Assembly: GCA_031549195.1 (NCBI GenBank)
Contig: JAVBQF010000005.1
Coordinates: forward strand, 1-64,000
Reading direction: 5' to 3'
From: JAVBQF01 sp031549195
Lineage (GTDB): Bacteria > Bacillota_I > Bacilli_A > RF39 > UBA660
Length of the DNA stretch: 64,000 nucleotides
Shown: piece after piece, positions 9,489-17,720 of the stretch
Layout of the letters: every line of letters begins with the position of its first letter
How positions within the stretch are numbered: the stretch's first letter is position 1
Made by a program: the position numbers and the translations under genes
The notes under the pieces: generated by a model
Seen by the model: the letters and a program-made list of their open reading frames with translations, nothing else
What the model was told of the DNA's origin: nothing
The model's database searches: none

Positions 9489-10619
9489 ATTATTATATAT
9501 GTTGTGAAAAAAGGAGATACTCTTTATTCTATTGGACAACAATATGGTGTAACATACCAAGATATTGCAGATTTAAATAAGATAAATCCCAATGCTCCAC
9601 TTGTTATTGGAGAGACTCTAATTATTATAAATAAACCCATTATTAAAAAGTATGGTGATATAGAAGTAAATGGCTATGCATTTACTAATATAGATCGTAC
9701 TATTTTAGAAGATGTTTTACCATACTTAACTTATTTAAGTATTTTTAGTTATCAAATTTTAGAAGATGGAAGTCTAAAACCAATAAATGATGATGAATTA
9801 ATCAGCCTTAGCAAAAAATATAAAACACTTCCTGTTATGGTAATAACTAATATTGGTTCTTTAAGCAACTTTAGTAGTGATTTAGTTAGTACTGTCTTAA
9901 GTGATGAAAAGATTCAAGATACCCTAATAGATAATATTATTAAAACTATGGAAAGCAAAGGTTATGCTGGTCTTGATGTCGATTTTGAATATGTATATCC
10001 TAAAGACAAACAAAAATATAATATGTTTTTAAATAAGATTAAGCCTATCTTATTAGAGCACGGATATTTTTTAACAACTGCTGTCGCACCTAAAACAAGT
10101 GATGATCAAAGCGGCATTCTGTATGAATCGCATGATTATACTGAACATGGGAAAGTCTCTAATCATGTTATTATAATGACTTATGAATGGGGATATTCCA
10201 AAGGGCCACCACTTCCCGTCGCACCTATTACTAAAGTAGAAGAAGTACTTAAATATGCTGTTACAAAGATGCCAAGTGAAAAAATACTCATGGGCATTCC
10301 AAACTATGGTTATGATTGGGCGCTACCATATAAAGAAGGAACTAAAGCTAAGTCAGTGGGTAATTATGAAGCTGTTGATTTAGCAAGAGATAGAGATACT
10401 TCTATACAGTATGATGAAAAAGAAAAAGTTCCTTTTTATAATTATTATAATGAAGATATTGAACATATTGTTTGGTTTGAGGACGCTAGAAGTATTGAAA
10501 CTAAGCTAAAGCTAGCAAATCAATACAAACTAGGTGGAGTAAGTTACTGGACAATAGATAGATTTTTTCCACAAAACTGGATTATATTAGATTCCCTATT
10601 TAATATAAAAAAATATTAA
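9489..10619 (+). CDS. LysM plus GH18 hydrolase, spore cortex/SleL-YaaH type
   Basis: 376 residues. One LysM domain (about 2-48, YVVKKGDTLYSIGQQYGVTY) binds peptidoglycan. A GH18 domain (about 55-376) carries the catalytic motif GLDVDFE with Glu near residue 167. This architecture matches spore cortex N-acetylglucosaminidases of the SleL/YaaH group and fits the sporulation genes elsewhere in the window. The reading frame has no ATG, GTG or TTG positioned for initiation: AAAGGAG at 9473-9479 is followed nine bases on by ATT 9489, giving the usual MIIYVVKKGDTL start. The alternative, GTG 9504, would cut into the LysM domain. Confidence 0.85.
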   Translation: MIIYVVKKGDTLYSIGQQYGVTYQDIADLNKINPNAPLVIGETLIIINKPIIKKYGDIEVNGYAFTNIDRTILEDVLPYLTYLSIFSYQILEDGSLKPINDDELISLSKKYKTLPVMVITNIGSLSNFSSDLVSTVLSDEKIQDTLIDNIIKTMESKGYAGLDVDFEYVYPKDKQKYNMFLNKIKPILLEHGYFLTTAVAPKTSDDQSGILYESHDYTEHGKVSNHVIIMTYEWGYSKGPPLPVAPITKVEEVLKYAVTKMPSEKILMGIPNYGYDWALPYKEGTKAKSVGNYEAVDLARDRDTSIQYDEKEKVPFYNYYNEDIEHIVWFEDARSIETKLKLANQYKLGGVSYWTIDRFFPQNWIILDSLFNIKKY

Positions 10620-10645
10620 GATGCATATCTCTATGCATCCTTTTT
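10618..10645 (+). terminator. Terminator after the GH18 gene
   Basis: GATGCATA, TCTC, TATGCATC, then CTTTTT. It overlaps the stop of the convergent ATP-grasp gene. Confidence 0.75.
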
Positions 10646-11572
10646 AAACATTTTATCTATTGCTTCACTATATATTTCATAGGCCTTTCTGTAATTGCCA
10701 TCATTTTTATTAGCAAAAGCTTCCATCATAACTCCAGCATTAATCTCAAGTATCATATATTCACCATTTACTTTAATAACATCAAATGAGGCAAAGCGAA
10801 TATCTATTACTTTTACTATTCTTTTTATTAACTCTTGAATATTATCTATAATACTCTTATCATCTATTTCAATTGGTATTGCACCTTGCCCTAGATTATG
10901 TTTCCAGTTAAGGAGTATTTTCTCATCCATATCATAAACTTTTTCTAAATTTAATTTATTTTCTAATATTGCTCTTAACATAGAATCAGTTAATTTAATA
11001 TCGTTATCGATTAGTAATTGTTTTAATTTTTTATTACCATCTGCAATAACAAATAGTCTTTCTTTTTTATAAACTATTTTAATAATACCATCTAAGACAA
11101 TTGCCCTATATTCCTCTTCTATATTATAAAAAGGAGAGAGACAAATATATAATTCTTTTTCTAATATATTATGAACAGCTTGTTCTAACTCTAATTTGTT
11201 AGAAGTGCGCAACACATTTATTCCACCACTACCATAATTATATTTACATACTAGTTTATAATCATATTCCTTAGCATATTTCATCATTTCTTCCCAGTTA
11301 CCATTTTGTCCAACAAAATCAGCTCTATTAGGAGTCATAAAAAGTTTGTGTTCTGCACAAGGAATTTTATTAAAATTTAATATTTCTGTCATTGCTGCTT
11401 TATCTTTTAATATTAGATTAACAGAAGAACTATTAAGATCAAAATCATATCCAATAATATATTTATTAACTTGATCTTTTTTTAAGTGTATTACCCACTC
11501 TTTTGAAAAACTATTAATATCTATTTTCTTATCTTTACATATTTCTTCTATTAATTTATTTATCATTTTCAT
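10631..11572 (-). CDS. ATP-grasp ligase, RimK/cyanophycin-synthetase-like
   Basis: 313 residues. ATP-grasp hallmarks are present: VCKYNYGSGGINV (phosphate loop, about 125-137), EEYRAIVLDGIIKIVYKKER (resembling the cyanophycin synthetase and glutathione synthetase core), and the Mg-binding end FASFDVIKVNGEYMILEINAGVMM (about 270-293). Such enzymes join a carboxylate to an amine using ATP. Substrate unknown. It starts 25 bases after the Ppx/GppA-like gene, so the two are probably one operon. GAGG precedes ATG 11572. Confidence 0.7.
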   Translation of the reverse strand: MKMINKLIEEICKDKKIDINSFSKEWVIHLKKDQVNKYIIGYDFDLNSSSVNLILKDKAAMTEILNFNKIPCAEHKLFMTPNRADFVGQNGNWEEMMKYAKEYDYKLVCKYNYGSGGINVLRTSNKLELEQAVHNILEKELYICLSPFYNIEEEYRAIVLDGIIKIVYKKERLFVIADGNKKLKQLLIDNDIKLTDSMLRAILENKLNLEKVYDMDEKILLNWKHNLGQGAIPIEIDDKSIIDNIQELIKRIVKVIDIRFASFDVIKVNGEYMILEINAGVMMEAFANKNDGNYRKAYEIYSEAIDKMFKKDA

Positions 11573-11597
11573 TTTATTGCCTCATTTCTTATTGTTA

Positions 11598-12494
11598 TTA
11601 CTTATTATCGTTTACTACACCATTAATAAGATTTAAATCTGATGGTATTATTACACTTATATTAGCACGCTCAAATATAGCTTGTGGTAATACTGCACCA
11701 CATCTAGCCCCATCCATCCATTTAGGATTACCTGGCATTAAATCATACAACTCTTGCAAAGTCATATTATAAAAAATATTTTCATTACCTTTAACAAAAT
11801 CATCGAAAGTCACCATATATTTATGAATACCATCATCAAACAAAGTATTTTCTGCTAAATTGTATTTTGTTAATTGCTCAAATCGCAATTCTCCACCAGT
11901 GAATATAGCACAATCATAATCATTATCAAAATTAACATCCTTGATTTTCTCTTTTACAAAATTAACTATGTCTTCAATCTTTGCAGTAGAATAAATATCA
12001 TTCGAGTTAGGAAATTCATTAAGTAGTTCTGCTACACCTATTTTAAGATTGCATCTATCTATTATTTTATTATCTTTAAAAGTAATAAGTTCAGTTGTTT
12101 TTCCACCCATATTAATAATCATTACTTTTTTATTGCTGTAATCATTATCCATTGCGCAACCTAAATAATAATTCTCTATTCCATGGCTTATAATATTAAA
12201 ATGTAAATCAAATCTTTTGTTGAACTCTTTTACTAGTTCTTGTTTAAGTTCATTACTTAAATTTCTAAATATACCAGTTACAAATATATTAGTATTTTCA
12301 TATTTCATTTTATACTTATTAACTAATTCATTAAAATAATCATATAATTCTTTTTTATTTTCACTACTTATACCACTATCTTCTGTAAAACCATTCTTAA
12401 AGTAAATAGAATGTTCTTCTAATAGTTTCAATTCCTTAATATATTCATAAACCTTAATTGTAGATGACCCCAAGTCAATGTAATATTTTTTCAT
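11598..12494 (-). CDS. Ppx/GppA-like ASKHA-fold protein
   Basis: 298 residues. An actin/hexokinase-fold ATPase pattern is visible: YYIDLGSSTIKVYEY (phosphate-1, residues 4-18), VMIINMGGKTTELI (phosphate-2, about 134-147), and AIFTGGELRFEQL (adenosine region, about 205-217). This is closest to exopolyphosphatase/guanosine pentaphosphatase, but the protein lacks the C-terminal HD-like extension of full Ppx, and the usual GGGSTE has become MGGKTTE. Likely partner of the adjacent ATP-grasp enzyme. Role not known. Confidence 0.6.
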   Translation of the reverse strand: MKKYYIDLGSSTIKVYEYIKELKLLEEHSIYFKNGFTEDSGISSENKKELYDYFNELVNKYKMKYENTNIFVTGIFRNLSNELKQELVKEFNKRFDLHFNIISHGIENYYLGCAMDNDYSNKKVMIINMGGKTTELITFKDNKIIDRCNLKIGVAELLNEFPNSNDIYSTAKIEDIVNFVKEKIKDVNFDNDYDCAIFTGGELRFEQLTKYNLAENTLFDDGIHKYMVTFDDFVKGNENIFYNMTLQELYDLMPGNPKWMDGARCGAVLPQAIFERANISVIIPSDLNLINGVVNDNK

Positions 12495-12730
12495 TTTTCC
12501 GCTCCTATTCTATCAATAATTTCCCGTTCGTTACTTAATAATTTTTTTACAAATTTTTCTCAAATTATTATCCACTTTGATTTTCAGTTAAATTTTTCAT
12601 TTTTAACTATCAAAATCATTATACTAAAATTTACAATTCAAATCTACTAAATCTCTTACAGGTATTTTTAAATAATACCAATTTATTAAAAAAATAGATA
12701 TTATTAAACATATCTATAATAAAATTATTT

Positions 12731-13612
12731 TTATTCAATTGGTTCTATTTTAAGCTCTTTTAAATAGTCTTTTAGACCTAGTGTTGTCCTATCCCAATCA
12801 GAACAAAGTTCTCCATTTGGAAAAAGCACCAGTTCTTGCATTTCAATGACATTCCCTATTCTAACTCTAGTGCAATTAAGTCCTCTATGATATCTAATAA
12901 TACCACCAAAGTCTCTATCCTTGAATAGAATCTTATCACAAGCATGACAATATATTTGTCCAAAATATTCATACTTATCACTTAATAAACATATTGTCTC
13001 ATTCTCTAAATCATGTAAATTATTAATGGTAACCTTATTATAGTCTTCACGGAAAGTAACATCTAAATCTCTTTTTCCCACTTTTTTCCATCTTTCAATA
13101 TATTCTATTATTTGTTTACGATTTATCTCATTCAATACAATATTAATTCTAACATTACATTTAAATTTGCTTAATACATCATCTTCTGCAAGAACATACC
13201 CGTTATTTAATTGATCATGTTTAAAAGTTGAATAATGCCTTGAAATGTTAATTCCTTTGATAAACGAATGTGTATTTGTAAATTCGATAAACTCATTAGC
13301 GCTTTTTTCAGGTAGCAATGTATTTATATATACATTTTTGTTTGATACTATTTCTAACATTTCTTTTAGAGATTCTAAATCCTCTAGTGGTTCTCCTCCA
13401 GTAAAAACTATTTCTGTTAAACTTGAATCTCTAAAACTCCTAAGCCATTTTAAAATTTTTTCTTTATCTGTTCCATTTCTATAAGTTCCCTTTGAAGTAC
13501 AAAACTTGCATTTGTTTTTACAATCAAAAGGGACATAAACGGTAACCATTCTATCTTTCTTACTAGATATATCATATTGAACTTCTGTGTCTGCTAAAAT
13601 AAATTGATTCAT
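12731..13612 (-). CDS. Radical SAM enzyme
   Basis: 293 residues from ATG 13612, five bases after AGGTGA. The [4Fe-4S] motif CxxxCxxC is at Cys31, Cys35 and Cys38 (CKNKCKFC), followed by GGEP (FTGGEPLEDL). The C-terminus holds further Cys (YCHACD, LNCTRV, GELCSDW) that could ligate an auxiliary cluster, as in SPASM/twitch enzymes. Substrate unknown. It lies 236 bases upstream of the Ppx/ATP-grasp pair in the same direction. No small precursor peptide is obvious next to it. Confidence 0.75.
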   Translation of the reverse strand: MNQFILADTEVQYDISSKKDRMVTVYVPFDCKNKCKFCTSKGTYRNGTDKEKILKWLRSFRDSSLTEIVFTGGEPLEDLESLKEMLEIVSNKNVYINTLLPEKSANEFIEFTNTHSFIKGINISRHYSTFKHDQLNNGYVLAEDDVLSKFKCNVRINIVLNEINRKQIIEYIERWKKVGKRDLDVTFREDYNKVTINNLHDLENETICLLSDKYEYFGQIYCHACDKILFKDRDFGGIIRYHRGLNCTRVRIGNVIEMQELVLFPNGELCSDWDRTTLGLKDYLKELKIEPIE

Positions 13613-13801
13613 TTCCCTCACCTCTAAAACTATTATATAGTGAAGTTAATTATAAATATAATACATATATGTCATATTTAATATAACCAACAGTTATGAA
13701 TTCAAAGACTATATTAACAATTAATATTTCATAAGCAATTCAAAATAATCCCTATCATTTACTATATTGCAAATAAAATACTGTAAGTTGATAGATATGA
13801 T

Positions 13802-14368
13802 TTAAATATGATATTGCTTTAGAGCCTGTAGTAACATTTTACATTCTAGTTGTCTTGGCGCAAAAGATAAATTACTAGTTCCATTTTCAGTTTTTTCAAA
13901 CTCTTGAAAATCTATAAACTTAAGTTCAGATATTTCTCTTGGGTTTATTCTCATTGAAGCTATTTCTAGATTTGTCTTATATAAAAAAGTATCAAAAAAC
14001 ATATTACTTGTTCCATATGTTTCGAAATCTCTTCTCAAGCAATATAAATATATTAACTCATTTTTTTCAGCTTCAATTCCAAGTTCTTCCTTTATTTCTC
14101 TTATTGCAGTATCAATAGGTAAATCACCAGAAGTTATATGTCCTGCTACAGATATATCCCATAAACCCGGGAAAATCTTTTTGCTTTCGTCTCTTTTTTG
14201 TATTAAGATTTGATTTTTATCATTTATTATCCAAATATGCACAGCTTTATGATACAAAAGTCTCTCTTTAGCATCTACTTTAGTGGTAACTTCTCCTGTT
14301 AAAGCTCCGTTTGCATCATAAACATCTACAAGCTCATTTGGATTATATTTTAAAATACTATTACTCAT
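13802..14368 (-). CDS. Nudix hydrolase
   Basis: 188 residues. The Nudix box runs from GHITSGD through TAIREIKEELGI (about 80-102); the REIxEELG core is intact, while the first box glutamate appears as Asp. The N-terminal domain (VDVYDANG, then ERLLYHKAVHIWIIND) is like the Idi/YfcD subgroup acting on isoprenoid or nucleotide diphosphates. ATG 14368 follows GGAGTAAT. Same direction as the radical SAM gene, with 190 bases between. Confidence 0.8.
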   Translation of the reverse strand: MSNSILKYNPNELVDVYDANGALTGEVTTKVDAKERLLYHKAVHIWIINDKNQILIQKRDESKKIFPGLWDISVAGHITSGDLPIDTAIREIKEELGIEAEKNELIYLYCLRRDFETYGTSNMFFDTFLYKTNLEIASMRINPREISELKFIDFQEFEKTENGTSNLSFAPRQLECKMLLQALKQYHI

Positions 14369-14517
14369 TATTACTCCTTCTCATTAGTTCAATAATTCTA
14401 TAATTAATTATATATAATAAACTAATCTTAAGCAATACCCATATATTATCATGCCCTATATAACTTTAAGAACCTATTCACTTAATAAATAAATTGTTAT
14501 AAAATCCTTTTGATAAT

Positions 14518-15363
14518 CTACAACTCTCCAATATTTTTTATTATAACATTGACTTTCTGGCTAATTAGTTTCTCTGATATTTTATTTAATTTTAATAATG
14601 ATGTATCTAAATCACAATTCATGGTTATCAGTTTTTCATTTACAGATATTTTATTTAAATTATTTACTATTAGCTTTACTAATTTAGTATTACCACTATT
14701 TCTAACAAAGTTATTTATATCTCCATATTTTAATATGTTAGCAGCTGTTACCTGGCCAATCCCTTTCACACCTTGTATATTATCACATACATCTCCAGTC
14801 AATGATTTGAAACTTATATACTGTTTAGGATGAATATTATACTTTTTCTTTATTATTTCCTCGTTGTATAAAATACTATGCTTACCTCTTGATACAAGCA
14901 GGAATACATGTTTATTGATTAATTGAATAAAATCTGAATCAGTAGAAGTAATTATAAACTCAAAGCAATTAAATTTCTCATTATTTATTATAGAAGCAAT
15001 ATAATCGTCAGCCTCATTATTTTCAACTTCTAGATGGCAAATATTTAAATACTCTAATGCTCTTTTTATCATAAACAATTGCGAAAACGGGTTATGATTT
15101 TCATTTATGTTAGAATAATCTTTCCGATTAGCTTTATATGTCTTATCAATTTTCTCGTTATTATTTTTGCTTGTTTCACTATCAAAAATTACAGCGACGG
15201 AATATGGTTTAAACTCCGCAACAAGTTTTTTAATACTACCAATGAAACCTATTAGGCCTTTAATCTCTCTTCCCCTAGTATTTTTTATTGATGAGGGAAT
15301 ACCATAAAACATTCTAAACAATAAATTATGACCATCAATTAGTAGTACTATTTTTCTTTTCAT
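14518..15363 (-). CDS. 5'-3' exonuclease / flap endonuclease (PolA N-terminal-like)
   Basis: 281 residues, a stand-alone FEN-type nuclease like Bacillus YpcP (ExoR) that removes RNA primers and flaps. Metal-binding acidic residues are visible in LLIDGHNLLFRMF (Asp9), VIFDSE, EADDYIAS and STDSDFIQL. The helix-3-turn-helix DNA-binding segment is LTGDVCDNIQGVKGIGQVTA (about 190-212). Length fits the family. GGAGAT precedes ATG 15363. Confidence 0.85.
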   Translation of the reverse strand: MKRKIVLLIDGHNLLFRMFYGIPSSIKNTRGREIKGLIGFIGSIKKLVAEFKPYSVAVIFDSETSKNNNEKIDKTYKANRKDYSNINENHNPFSQLFMIKRALEYLNICHLEVENNEADDYIASIINNEKFNCFEFIITSTDSDFIQLINKHVFLLVSRGKHSILYNEEIIKKKYNIHPKQYISFKSLTGDVCDNIQGVKGIGQVTAANILKYGDINNFVRNSGNTKLVKLIVNNLNKISVNEKLITMNCDLDTSLLKLNKISEKLISQKVNVIIKNIGEL

Positions 15364-15383
15364 ATAAATTATCTCCTTTTAAA

Positions 15384-15415
15384 CAAAAAGATAGCTATGA
15401 TTAGATCATACCTAT
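15384..15415 (-). terminator. Intrinsic terminator after the serpin-like gene
   Basis: Minus strand: AGATAGGTATGAT, CTA, ATCATAGCTATCT, TTTTT. A 13-bp stem with one mismatch. It ends the serpin-like transcript and separates it from the exonuclease gene. Confidence 0.8.
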
Positions 15416-15466
15416 CTCTAGGGCCCAGTCCAACTGACTGAAATAAACAAATTTTTTGCATGCTAT

Positions 15467-16558
15467 TTATTGAAATTTTGTTATATCATCTATTCTACTA
15501 GCAAAATATGGCATGCTTTTTCCTTTTTCTCTTAAGAAAATAGCAAAGGTATCATCAATATAGAAATTTCTTGATTGATTTGGTGCTGAAGATGTCGCCT
15601 TCATATCTATTCCAGCTTCACTCTTTACTTCGCCACCCTTTTCATCTAAATAAAATTGAATAGTTTGAATGGCTTTAGCTATTTGTCCTTCTTCCCCTTT
15701 TGCAGTTAAAAATGGTTTGTTAGCTAATTCATCATATTCTTTCAACTCATTAAATTTAAGATTAGGTGCTTTGAATTTATCAATTGCTACATTTTTTTTA
15801 CTTTCTTTATATTTATTTACTTCTATATTCATATTATCATAAATTTCCTTAAATGTATTACCATTTGGATTCTTATAGAATATTACTTCATCTTCTGTTT
15901 TCGTATTAATAAGAATTGCAAAGTCATCATCTGAATTATAATATAACACCTCAATTTGTTCTCTTTGCTCATTAGTAGAGCTATTATCAAGCCCAAAATA
16001 TTCTATATCTTTATATTCACCAAAATCTGCTTTTTCTAGTTTATTAAATTCCTTTAAATATTCAAACTTTCTATATAACATAACATAGAAAAAATACCTA
16101 TTTACATTTGAATTATCAGGATTATCTAGAGCCTCTTCTGACCAATCAAAATCATCTAAAATATCACTTTTTTGATTGAACTTTTCCTTAATAGCTTCTT
16201 CTATTTCTTTTTTCAATTCACGTGTTTTTAGACCATACTTTTTATAATAATAATCTTCAGTTATCATATCAGTAGTAAATTCTTGTTTGTTCAAATTAGC
16301 TACCATAATTTCTTGAGGATTAAAGACGACATCATTTTTTACTACTTCATTCACCAAATCGTTCCATACTAATTGAAAGGTTCCAGTCCAAGTACTATCA
16401 GCAGTTATTTCATCCTGCATAGTTGGAACGATAGTTAATCCCTCAGTTTTTCTTGGAGCAATAAATTCTGAGCTCTTTATTTTATTCAATAAAAAGATTA
16501 CCCCAACAACAAAAATTACTATTGCTATACTGATAAAAATTTTGATCTTTTTATTCAT
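15467..16558 (-). CDS. Membrane-anchored serpin-like protein
   Basis: 363 residues. An N-terminal membrane helix (about 5-26) puts the rest outside the cell. The C-terminal third resembles a serpin: FKAPNLKFNELKEYDELA, then IAKAIQTIQFYLDEKGGEVK at the place of the serpin hinge (consensus near LTIDEKGTEA), a loop of about 15 residues, then FYIDDTFAIFLREKGKSMPY and FASRIDDITKF, matching the closing strands. The hinge lacks the alanine run typical of inhibitory serpins. The N-terminal two thirds match weakly. Family call is from pattern only. A stand-alone gene with its own terminator. Confidence 0.45.
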   Translation of the reverse strand: MNKKIKIFISIAIVIFVVGVIFLLNKIKSSEFIAPRKTEGLTIVPTMQDEITADSTWTGTFQLVWNDLVNEVVKNDVVFNPQEIMVANLNKQEFTTDMITEDYYYKKYGLKTRELKKEIEEAIKEKFNQKSDILDDFDWSEEALDNPDNSNVNRYFFYVMLYRKFEYLKEFNKLEKADFGEYKDIEYFGLDNSSTNEQREQIEVLYYNSDDDFAILINTKTEDEVIFYKNPNGNTFKEIYDNMNIEVNKYKESKKNVAIDKFKAPNLKFNELKEYDELANKPFLTAKGEEGQIAKAIQTIQFYLDEKGGEVKSEAGIDMKATSSAPNQSRNFYIDDTFAIFLREKGKSMPYFASRIDDITKFQ

Positions 16559-16640
16559 TATATTTCCTCATTTCTATACCATGATAGTTTATCTTAAAGT
16601 ATTTGATAGTTAAATTGTATCTTTTTTTACTGAACATTAA

Positions 16641-17459
16641 TTATATTTCATATAAAACAACCGTCTTCTCTTTTCCGTATTTCTCATAATCAGTTTCTGC
16701 AACAGCTTCAACATAATCATCAAATGTGTTTGAATCAAAAGTTTTGATATTGCTAAAGAAGTCACCTCTATTAAAATAATTTATAAATCCATCAGAATAT
16801 ACAATTACATAGTCTCCCTTACTAATTTTTACAATTCCATTTCTTATATAATGCTCTGCTTCTTTCTCTCCAGTTATAGCACCATATGAATATTTATTTT
16901 CAGGTTTATTTCTATAATCTCGTCTTACAATTAAACGAGCATTAGGATTATGCCAAGGATATCCTTTTGCATCAAAATACTTATCAACTCTACTCATATC
17001 ATCATCTGTTTGAAACTTAATGTTACCATTTTTATCAAATACAATTATTCCGCAATCACAAATATATGCATATTCTAGCAACTCATTTCTAATCCTTATT
17101 GCAGATGCAACTGCACCATAATAATCATTAACTAAATAATCAACTGTTTCAATATATATATCATTGACATGTTTCACTTTTTCATTTGCACTAATAAGCA
17201 TTGCTGTCAATGTTAACTTCTCACCAGACATTTTTTGAAATTGATTACAAATAGTCTTAGAAGCAATTTCTGCACCGCTTGGCCTTGGATATTGTTTTAT
17301 CATCTCTTCAAAATTTAATATTGATAAATCTTCCACAGAATCTCTAGTTATTCCATCTGCAACAACTGCCATACTATCTTCACTATAGTATGAATCTTCT
17401 ATTGGAAAATTACTATTCTTTGTTTTTATATTTTCATAAGTTTTAGAATATAAAAGCAT
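16641..17459 (-). CDS. PP2C-family protein phosphatase
   Basis: 272 residues from ATG 17459, five bases after AGGTGG; GTG 17468 is less likely. Metal-binding PPM motifs are visible: an acidic EDS near residue 21, VVADGI (Asp35-Gly36), CDCGIIVFD (about 150) and GDYVIVYSDGF (about 215-225). It probably removes phosphate from Ser/Thr of proteins; no kinase or anti-sigma partner is next to it. Divergent in the middle region. Confidence 0.7.
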   Translation of the reverse strand: MLLYSKTYENIKTKNSNFPIEDSYYSEDSMAVVADGITRDSVEDLSILNFEEMIKQYPRPSGAEIASKTICNQFQKMSGEKLTLTAMLISANEKVKHVNDIYIETVDYLVNDYYGAVASAIRIRNELLEYAYICDCGIIVFDKNGNIKFQTDDDMSRVDKYFDAKGYPWHNPNARLIVRRDYRNKPENKYSYGAITGEKEAEHYIRNGIVKISKGDYVIVYSDGFINYFNRGDFFSNIKTFDSNTFDDYVEAVAETDYEKYGKEKTVVLYEI

Positions 17460-17583
17460 TTTACCCACCTCACAATAAAATTATATTATATAATACTATT
17501 TATGTTAATAACTTTTTATAACTCAATTATATCATTTCCTAACAAAAAAACGAACTACTTTGACATAGTCCGTCATTTTTTAA

Positions 17584-17670
17584 TGGTGCCCGAGGTCGGA
17601 CTTGAACCGACATGATATTGCTATCACTGGATTTTGAGTCCAGCGCGTCTACCGATTTCACCACTCGGGC
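17584..17670 (-). tRNA. tRNA-Leu(CAA)
   Basis: The 7-bp acceptor GCCCGAG pairs with CTCGGGC, discriminator A, and CCA is encoded. The anticodon stem CTGGA/TCCAG encloses loop CTCAAAA, giving anticodon CAA, which reads UUG. A long variable arm (TGATAGCAATATCA) and T-arm GTTCAAGTC confirm a class II leucine tRNA of 87 nt. Confidence 0.95.
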
Positions 17671-17720
17671 ATAAACAAATTATAGCATATCAAATAAAAT
17701 AAGAAAAGAATAAACTTTTC

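Noticed and set aside
12495..12730. RNA gene or riboswitch in the gap before the Ppx-like gene
   Set aside because: The stretch is A/T-rich with no conserved motif or stable stem that I can see.
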